11,982 nt of DNA from JANQLC01 sp036881805. GTDB taxonomy: Bacteria; Bacteroidota; Bacteroidia; Flavobacteriales; JANQLC01. The notes below the pieces were generated by a model that saw only the letters and a program-made list of their open reading frames with translations, did not search any database and was not told where the DNA came from. The stretch spans positions 1-11,982 of the forward strand of contig JBAJNK010000033.1 of assembly GCA_036881805.1 (NCBI GenBank), written 5' to 3'. Positions 7,043 through 11,982 of this stretch are shown one piece after another. Numbering within the stretch: the first letter of the stretch is position 1; each line of letters starts with the position of its first letter. Made by a program: the position numbers and the translations under genes.

Positions 7043-8087
7043 AGGCGAGCCGTGATAAGCGTGTCGACCCACATGATTAAGCGGTGAACCCATTTCAGCG
7101 ATTAGCCCCCACCGACTTTTATTTTGCTTTTGCCCCTTTGTGCTGACTTAAAAATCGAGTCTTGTTTTTTTGTGCTTGTTTCTGTATAACCACAGTAGCC
7201 TAATCACAGTATATAACCAGTATGGAGGGAATCCAAAAACCCGAATTACCCTTCTATATTCTTCCCGTTTGACAGCTTGAACAGCGTACTTATTTTTTTA
7301 GCGTTTGATCCTGTGGATCGGTTTGAAAAGCTCGTTCCTGACAATGGGTTAATCCCGCTGACTTTTGTTGCGGGGCGTTTTCTCGGTTCTGTATCTAATG
7401 GATGCGTGCTGTTACCTATTGATTCCTGTGCGGCAGTTTGAAAGATGGGCTTATTCTTTTACTTCCGGTTAACGGTCTGAGTGGAATGTTTTTTGTACTT
7501 CTCTGTGCGCAGTCTGAAAAACGGGACTTATTTTTTCTTTTAACCTTGTGCGGCAATTTGAAAAGTGGATTTTTTTGTATTTTACCTTTTATGACGGTTT
7601 AAATTAGAACGTATTTTCTCAGTGTTTGCCGCTATAGATCGGTTTGAAAAGCGGATTTTACTCTTTGTCTCTGTGGAACATCTGAAAAGGGTTCTCGTAT
7701 TTTTACCCACAATGGTCAACCCCACTGACTTTTATCGTATATCCCAACTTGGGGAGAATTTGAAAGCCCAGTTTTATCTCCTCGATTTTGCGCTGTGCAG
7801 CAGTTTGAAAAGGGGATTTGTTTCTGGTATCTGTCTGTGCGGATCGGTTTGAGGAAGTAGGTTTTTTTTACCTTTACCCCTTTTGGGCTATCTGTTCAGT
7901 AGCCTTATTTTCTGTATTTGCATTGGTTTGAAAAGCGGATTTTATTCTTTGTATCGGTTGACGGCTTGGCAGGTTGGACTTGTTTTTTGGCGTTGGTCTG
8001 AAATCCCGGAATTAGGCTTCGGAAAAACTGAGGTCAAGGGCCTGGCTGCCCAGCTATAGTCGACCCCGCACAGATCGAATAAACCAC
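7043..8087. other. Gene-free region between convergent genes
   Basis: About 1045 bases separate the M1 peptidase (+) from aroC (-), far more than other gaps here. No reading frame looks coding: the longest, at 7622-7852, begins with GTG, crosses several repeat units and has no recognisable domain. The first about 95 bases (7043-7138) hold no clear terminator. The rest is occupied by the degenerate 40-base array described separately. The last about 80 bases before aroC hold only a weak 4-base stem (CTGG...CCAG near 8042-8053). Base use is strongly skewed: the line 7861-7920 has 32 T and only 7 A on the + strand. Confidence 0.8.
7139..8005. repeat. Degenerate tandem array, period about 40 bases, about 20 units
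   Basis: Units share a core close to GTTTGAAAAGCGGATTTT, often preceded by CTGTGCGGCA or TGGATCG and followed by a T-run and TGTATTTTAC. The TTGAAA or CTGAAA position is near 7278, 7323, 7438, 7477, 7514, 7558, 7598, 7644, 7682, 7760, 7805, 7849, 7928, 7966 and 7998. Gaps are mostly 35-46 bases, or close to two or three times 40, where units have decayed. The best pair, 7641-7668 and 7925-7952, matches at 27 of 28 positions and is 284 bases apart, seven periods of 40.6. A likely first unit at 7139 (TGTGC, then ACTTAAAAATCGAGTCTTG) lies 365 bases, nine periods, before its best match at 7504. A period that is not a multiple of three, and irregular spacing, argue against coding repeats. Function is unknown. 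Confidence 0.75.
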
Positions 8088-9161
8088 TCATCTCGTCGCG
8101 AACCTACTCGTCTGAGCTCTCAGGTAAAAATCAGCGATGACCAGTGCCGCCATAGCTTCCACGATGGGAACCGCCCGAGGCAGCACGCAGGGATCATGCC
8201 TACCTTTACCGCTTAGCATTACCGATTCGCCCTTTTGATCGATCGAGCGTTGCGCTTGCATAAGGGTGGCCACCGGCTTAAAGGCCACTCGAAAACCGAT
8301 ATCCATTCCATTGCTGATACCGCCTTGAACGCCCCCCGAAAAATTGGTTTGGGTGCGCCCGTCCGGATTGAAAATATCGTTATGCGCACTGCCCCGCATC
8401 CGCGAGCCGGCAAATCCGCTTCCGTATTCAAAGCCTTTCACCGCATTGATAGAGAGCATGGCCTTGCCCAATTCAGCGTGTAGTTTATCAAAAACCGGCT
8501 CGCCCAACCCGACGGGCACATTTTCAATAATACCGGTAACGATACCCCCTACGGTATCGCCTTGCTCGCGAATTTCCTCGATGTGGGCGATCATTTCCCG
8601 GGCGCATTCGGGGTCGGGACAACGCAGTGCATTGGATTCGATCTCCCGGGTTGAATACTTCTTATAGTCCCGTTCCAGGCTTACTGGCCCGACGGCGGAA
8701 ACATAGGATTGAAATGCCACATCTTTGAGCAATTGCTTGCCGATGGCACCGGCCACTACTCGGCTGACGGTTTCCCGAGCTGAAGACCGGCCGCCACCGC
8801 GGTAATCCCGCCAGCCATATTTTTTATCATACGCGAAATCCGCATGTGAAGGGCGGTATTTGTCGGCGATATGGGAATAGTCTTTTGGCTTTTGATCTTC
8901 GTTACAAATCGCAAATCCAATGGGCGTTCCGGTGGTTTTTCCGCGAAAAAGGCCGGATAAAAAATGCACTGTATCGCCTTCCTTACGTCGGGTTACGATA
9001 GGGCTCTGACCGGGGCGACGCCTATCCAAGTCGCGCTGGATTTTATCTCGGTCTAAATCCAAACCAGCTGGACAGCCATCGACAATGCCGCCCAGGGCTC
9101 TGCCGTGCGATTCGCCAAATGTAGTGAGTTTGAATAGGGTTCCAAATGTATTTCCTGCCAT
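8088..9161 (-). CDS. aroC: Chorismate synthase
   Basis: Converts 5-enolpyruvylshikimate-3-phosphate to chorismate using reduced FMN, the last shared step to aromatic amino acids, folate and quinones; cytoplasmic. At 357 aa it has the normal length. All family signatures are present: Gly-Glu-Ser-His-Gly at 16-20, Arg-Pro-Ser-His-Ala-Asp at 103-108, Gly-Gly-Gly-Arg-Ser-Ser-Ala-Arg-Glu-Thr at 122-131, Ser-Ala-His-Asn-Asp at 258-262, Gly-Gly-Ile-Ser-Asn-Gly at 280-285, and Arg-His-Asp-Pro-Cys at 321-325. The two invariant histidines are His19 and His106. The ATG at 9161 begins the standard Met-Ala-Gly-Asn-Thr-Phe-Gly N-terminus. The YciO-family gene ends 46 bases upstream on the same strand, so the two are probably co-transcribed. 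Other shikimate genes are not in the window. Confidence 0.98.
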   Translation of the reverse strand: MAGNTFGTLFKLTTFGESHGRALGGIVDGCPAGLDLDRDKIQRDLDRRRPGQSPIVTRRKEGDTVHFLSGLFRGKTTGTPIGFAICNEDQKPKDYSHIADKYRPSHADFAYDKKYGWRDYRGGGRSSARETVSRVVAGAIGKQLLKDVAFQSYVSAVGPVSLERDYKKYSTREIESNALRCPDPECAREMIAHIEEIREQGDTVGGIVTGIIENVPVGLGEPVFDKLHAELGKAMLSINAVKGFEYGSGFAGSRMRGSAHNDIFNPDGRTQTNFSGGVQGGISNGMDIGFRVAFKPVATLMQAQRSIDQKGESVMLSGKGRHDPCVLPRAVPIVEAMAALVIADFYLRAQTSRFATR

Positions 9162-9207
9162 ATTTTCTAAAATAAAACCCGAAAAAGCGCCGTCCTTTTT
9201 GAACCGC

Positions 9208-9831
9208 TTAGCCCAAAAAAATCCCAGCCCCCTGTCGCAGGATTTCCGGTTCGTCTCCTGTAGTGAGGTCTACCACCGTAGAAGCTGTATTGGTTCCAAT
9301 CCCCCCATCGATAACCAAATCCACCTGTTTGTGGTGTTTTTCGCAGATCAACTCTGGATCTGTGTCGTATTCGATCACTTTATCTTCGTGATAAATGGAC
9401 GTAGAGACAATCGGGTTGCCCAAATGACGGACGATTGCCCTGGGAATCGGATTGTCCGGCACCCGGATGCCCACCGTTCTTCTGCCTTTGAACGCCTTGG
9501 GCAGGTGGCTACTCCCCGGTAGTACAAACGTAAAAGGACCGGGAATATAACGCTTGAGTATTTTGTAAGTCCGGGTATCGATTTGCTTTGCGTAGTCAGA
9601 CAATTGGCTGAGGCCATCACAGATAAAGGAAAAACGCGCTTTTGCCAATTTAATCCCTTTGATCTGCGCCACGCGCGCTAAGGCGCCAGGGTTCGCAATA
9701 TCGCAACCCAAAGCGTAAATCGTATCGGTGGGATAGATGATTACCCCGCCTTTTTGTAAGATTGCTACCACTTGATCAATGGCGCGTTCGTGCGGGTTTT
9801 TGGGGTGGATTTTAATCGGCCTTCTAACCAT
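9208..9831 (-). CDS. YciO/Sua5/YrdC family protein
   Basis: A 207-aa member of the family that includes L-threonylcarbamoyl-AMP synthase (Sua5/TsaC), which prepares the carbamoyl adenylate used to make t6A37 in tRNA. Visible motifs are Tyr-Pro-Thr-Asp-Thr-Ile-Tyr-Ala-Leu-Gly-Cys-Asp at 33-44, Lys-Ala-Arg-Phe-Ser-Phe-Ile-Cys at 64-71, Pro-Gly-Pro-Phe-Thr-Phe at 97-102, Arg-Val-Pro-Asp at 123-126, Ser-Thr-Ser at 143-145, and Ala-Ser-Thr-Val-Val-Asp at 183-188. The Phe-Ser-Phe-Ile-Cys segment and the lack of a C-terminal Sua5 domain point to the YciO branch, whose role in t6A synthesis is less certain than that of TsaC. The frame stays open 107 codons further upstream (to 10152), but that part is hydrophobic, cysteine-rich translation of T-rich DNA. 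The ATG at 9831 gives the usual family N-terminus. Confidence 0.88.
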   Translation of the reverse strand: MVRRPIKIHPKNPHERAIDQVVAILQKGGVIIYPTDTIYALGCDIANPGALARVAQIKGIKLAKARFSFICDGLSQLSDYAKQIDTRTYKILKRYIPGPFTFVLPGSSHLPKAFKGRRTVGIRVPDNPIPRAIVRHLGNPIVSTSIYHEDKVIEYDTDPELICEKHHKQVDLVIDGGIGTNTASTVVDLTTGDEPEILRQGAGIFLG

Positions 9832-10216
9832 ATATATATTTCTCAAAGGGACATCACTCGACCAATATAAGTAAAAATTCAAAGCGATAAAAACCCTATA
9901 AATCGCAAGTCCGCTGCACGAAAATCTTTGACTCTTGCAAGCTGGCCACCAGGCGATCGGATTTTCCAACGAGAGATCACACACCAAAAGAATGAGCAGG
10001 TTAAAAAAACCACTACTTCCAACTATCGAAAGGGCAAATGCAAAAACCCGACATGGGACAATCCGCTCAAAAGCAAGGCAGCCCAAGCGCCACCCATGAC
10101 AATTGCAAAAAAGGGCAAGGGGGCAACACACCAAAAAAAGAGAAAACCCCATATCGACACAAAAACTGTCTAAGCCGATTATAGGAAAAGCAAATGCGAA
10201 AAAACCCGACGAAAGC
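9832..10216. other. AC-rich spacer with two-copy degenerate repeat
   Basis: 385 bases between the YciO-family gene and mpg, with A and C dominating on the + strand. Two blocks are related: 9979-10052 begins with ACACACCAAAA and ends with CAAATGCAAAAACCCGAC, and 10126-10210 begins with the same 11 bases and ends with CAAATGCGAAAAAACCCGAC. The middles differ and are 11 bases different in total length. The right copy supplies the T-run and one arm of the mpg terminator; the left copy lacks a matching second arm. A promoter for the YciO-family gene should lie near 9832-9900, but I find no good TAnnTTTG match (best: TATATTGG on the - strand, one mismatch). No coding sequence is credible here. Confidence 0.5.
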
Positions 10217-10230
10217 TCAGCGTTCGGGTT
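10199..10230 (-). terminator. Intrinsic terminator of mpg, overlapping its stop codon
   Basis: On the - strand, AACCCGA (10230-10224) pairs with TCGGGTT (10209-10203), with two further C-G pairs possible across a one-base bulge, a loop of about nine bases, and a run of T after the 3' arm (to 10199). The first arm encodes part of the Pro-Lys-Pro-Glu-Arg C-terminus, and the TGA (10219-10217) sits in the loop, so a ribosome finishing mpg would cover the hairpin. Confidence 0.7.
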
Positions 10231-10834
10231 TCGGGTCGCTCACCCAGGGATTGGCCTTTATCGAATAGCGCCAGGGCGCACTCCGATAGGGTTCGGGAAC
10301 CTGGACACCGACGCGCCGGCTCTGGCTTATTTCACAGGGCGCTACTTTTGTGCCGCGGTCTTCTATCCAAATCTCCGAGCCGCTTAAGTCTGAACCGCTA
10401 TCGGCCAGCGTTATGTCCAGGGCCTGACTCAAAATCCCAGGGCCTTGGGTGATCTTTCCATTCTTCTCGCCGGATTGAGCCGCCCTTCTCCGTCTCATAA
10501 TTTCCAAGCCATCGAGCGGCTGCAAGGCGCGAATGAGCACCGCATGGGGTTCGCCTTTTCGATGGGTAACCACATTGAACAGTTTATACATGCCGTAAAT
10601 CAGATAGACGTAAGCCACACCCCCATTGGCAAACATAACCGCTGTACGGGGTGTTCGCCTGTAGTTATGCGCATGGCTGGCACTGTCCTCAGGGGCTTTA
10701 TAGGCTTCGGCTTCCACGATGATACCACTGGTGATTTGCGCTGCTTTGTGCGTAACCAACACCTTACCCAATAAGTCTTTGGCAATCTGATTGACATCCG
10801 CGCGTCGATAAAACGCTTTTCGTAACTTTGGCAT
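10217..10834 (-). CDS. mpg: 3-methyladenine DNA glycosylase (AAG/MPG type)
   Basis: Removes alkylated and deaminated purines such as 3-methyladenine and hypoxanthine from DNA by base excision; a 205-aa single-domain member of the AAG/MPG fold. By comparison with the human enzyme, Glu43 in the Glu-Ala-Glu-Ala-Tyr motif (41-45) is the catalytic acid, Tyr45 and His54 line the base pocket, Tyr80 in Tyr-Val-Tyr-Leu-Ile-Tyr-Gly-Met-Tyr (75-83) is the intercalating residue, and Asn87 and Arg102 are also kept. The pocket therefore looks complete. Start: the ATG at 10834 is preferred over an in-frame TTG at 10843, which would add only three residues. It diverges from the DUF3644 gene, whose start lies 54 bases away, so the two promoters must sit close together or inside coding DNA. 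Confidence 0.95.
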   Translation of the reverse strand: MPKLRKAFYRRADVNQIAKDLLGKVLVTHKAAQITSGIIVEAEAYKAPEDSASHAHNYRRTPRTAVMFANGGVAYVYLIYGMYKLFNVVTHRKGEPHAVLIRALQPLDGLEIMRRRRAAQSGEKNGKITQGPGILSQALDITLADSGSDLSGSEIWIEDRGTKVAPCEISQSRRVGVQVPEPYRSAPWRYSIKANPWVSDPKPER

Positions 10835-10888
10835 AGGGCGCAAGATAAAGGGTTAAAAGGCAAAAATCCAATAAAAAACGAATGAATC

Positions 10889-11884
10889 ATGGGAAGAAAA
10901 AAAACAAGCGCGCATCTTCGGGATAAATCCTTAGAAGCTGCTTTATCCGCTATCGAACTGTACAACAAACCTAATTTTTCCTATCGGGAAGAAGGCTTTT
11001 GCATATTGATGATCAATGCTTGGGAACTGATGCTAAAAGCAAAGGTATTAAGCGACCATTCAGAAGATAAGAGGCGCATCTATATCGAGGATGAACAGGC
11101 CAGAAGAAGAGATGGTGAACCCTACAAAAGGAAAAAATATAAAAAAAGTAAGAAAACCGGTAACCCCTTGACATTGGGCATCCCTAAGCTCGTGAATGCG
11201 ATAGAGGGAATGGATAACACCCTAAGAGAACATATTGTAACACTGAATGAAATACGAAACAACTGTATCCACTTTATCGTCAAGGATAGGTCGCTACAAA
11301 AAAAGATAGTAGAAGTGGGTACAGCCAGTTTAAAAAGCTATGTTCATCTCTCCAGAGAATGGTTTGGTAAGAGTCTGGAAGACTTCAACTTATATCTAAT
11401 CCCGATTGCCTTTGATCCCCCCAGCGCATTCGATACCACCACCCCAAAAGAGCAGCAGAGACTCTTGGACTTTATAGAAAAAGAAAAAAGGGATAATGAG
11501 GTGAGCGAAGATCATCCCCATCATATTTCCCTAAACATATCAATCAAATACACCAGCGGTAAAACGGGGATTCTCTTTTCAAAATCCAAGGCGGGCGGCA
11601 TGCCCATTACAGTAAAGGCTGAAGCGCAATTTAAAAACAAGTTCCGTTGGACGTTTGATGATAACTTGATTCCCGCGTTAAAAAAATATGGAAATTTTAA
11701 ACGGACCAAAGAATTTTATAGATTAAAAAGAGAATTAGAACGAGACGAGAATTTAGCAGGGGTAAGATATCTGGACTGGAATAAAAAAGAAAACGGAACA
11801 AAGAAAATTTTTTACAGCCCGAATATCGTCGAAGCGTTTGTTGAGAAGTTAGGATTAACAAGACAAGACCAAAGCCAGGGTTAG
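10889..11884 (+). CDS. DUF3644 protein with HEPN-type R-x4-H motif
   Basis: 331 aa, matching the DUF3644 family in its N-terminal half: Ala-Ile-Glu-Leu-Tyr-Asn-Lys-Pro at 21-28, Tyr-Arg-Glu-Glu-Gly-Phe-Cys at 32-38, and Asn-Ala-Trp-Glu-Leu-Met-Leu-Lys-Ala at 43-51. A lysine/arginine-rich stretch (about 61-91) is followed by Glu-Ile-Arg-Asn-Asn-Cys-Ile-His-Phe at 121-129. Arg123-Asn-x3-His128 fits the catalytic R-x4-6-H signature of HEPN ribonucleases, which are common toxins or effectors in phage defence. The C-terminal half (about 200-331) is basic and not recognised; it may bind nucleic acid. The gene is AT-rich (two sampled lines 33-42% G+C), unlike its neighbours, suggesting acquisition. 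An exact TAnnTTTG match (10823-10830) lies inside the 5' end of mpg, without a -33 box at the right distance. RNase activity is an inference from the motif. Confidence 0.75.
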   Translation: MGRKKTSAHLRDKSLEAALSAIELYNKPNFSYREEGFCILMINAWELMLKAKVLSDHSEDKRRIYIEDEQARRRDGEPYKRKKYKKSKKTGNPLTLGIPKLVNAIEGMDNTLREHIVTLNEIRNNCIHFIVKDRSLQKKIVEVGTASLKSYVHLSREWFGKSLEDFNLYLIPIAFDPPSAFDTTTPKEQQRLLDFIEKEKRDNEVSEDHPHHISLNISIKYTSGKTGILFSKSKAGGMPITVKAEAQFKNKFRWTFDDNLIPALKKYGNFKRTKEFYRLKRELERDENLAGVRYLDWNKKENGTKKIFYSPNIVEAFVEKLGLTRQDQSQG

Positions 11885-11909
11885 CTCAGGGAAAAAGGCA
11901 AGTATAGAA

Positions 11910-11982
11910 ATGTCAAAAAAGACCTCACTTTCAAGCCACAAGAGGTCAAAACCAAAAAAAGCCCTTCCTTTTAAACCATTAC
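11910..11982 (+). CDS. Partial lysine-rich reading frame, start only
   Basis: An ATG lies 25 bases after the DUF3644 stop. The frame stays open for 24 codons to the window edge and encodes a basic start (Met-Ser-Lys-Lys-Thr-Ser, then Lys-Pro-Lys-Lys-Ala). A GGGAAAAAGG stretch at 11889-11898 precedes it. The same strand and short gap suggest co-transcription with the DUF3644 gene. With so few residues no family can be named, and the frame could be a chance opening. Confidence 0.4.
   Translation, partial: MSKKTSLSSHKRSKPKKALPFKPL

Noticed and set aside
7622..7852. 76-codon reading frame in the repeat region
   Set aside because: It starts with GTG, runs through several repeat units in changing phase, and shows no domain or neighbour logic.
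7139..8005. CRISPR array
   Set aside because: Units recur every 40 bases or so with no unique spacers of fixed length, the repeat is heavily diverged, and no cas gene is in the window.
8041..8056. Terminator for aroC or the M1 gene
   Set aside because: Only a 4-base CTGG/CCAG stem is present and no T-run follows on either strand.
9928..10173. Lysine-rich frame on the + strand in the spacer before mpg
   Set aside because: Its composition simply reflects A- and C-rich DNA, it spans the degenerate repeat copies, and no family is recognised.
10823..10830. Promoter -7 box for the DUF3644 gene
   Set aside because: TAACTTTG matches TAnnTTTG but lies inside mpg. The nearest TTGAC (10791) is about 29 bases away instead of about 20, so it was not called as a feature.

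Overview
The window looks like chromosomal DNA of a member of the Bacteroidota. Three things point there: a BshC (bacillithiol synthesis) gene, an M1 peptidase with the Gly-Met-Glu-His-Gln zinc-site variant and no C-terminal extension, and exact matches to the Bacteroidota -7 promoter box TAnnTTTG just ahead of two genes. No RNA gene, insertion sequence or CRISPR array was found. The assignment to phylum is an inference from gene content; genus cannot be told.

Left part (1-7042), all on the + strand. A lipoprotein-like glycerophosphodiester phosphodiesterase is followed after 4 bases by bshC, and 39 bases later, behind its own -7 box, by a secreted protein with four LysM repeats joined to a periplasmic-binding-protein-like domain. 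Directly after it lies an AT-rich remnant of an HNH endonuclease gene that has lost its 5' part. Then comes an exported M1 zinc aminopeptidase.

Middle (7043-8087). This gap of about 1 kb between convergent genes has no credible coding sequence. About 870 bases of it form a T-rich, A-poor, strongly diverged tandem array with a period near 40 bases, and this is the most unusual structure in the window.

Right part (8088-11982). On the - strand are aroC (chorismate synthase), a YciO/Sua5-family gene 46 bases upstream of it that is probably co-transcribed, a 385-base AC-rich spacer with a two-copy degenerate repeat, and mpg (3-methyladenine DNA glycosylase), whose terminator hairpin overlaps its stop codon. 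Diverging from mpg is an AT-rich DUF3644 gene with an R-x4-H motif like that of HEPN ribonucleases. The start of a lysine-rich reading frame follows 25 bases later and runs off the window.

Taken together, housekeeping genes (bacillithiol, chorismate, DNA base repair, envelope lipid and peptide turnover) are interrupted by two AT-rich accessory pieces with defence-type domains (HNH and DUF3644/HEPN) and by the unexplained repeat array.
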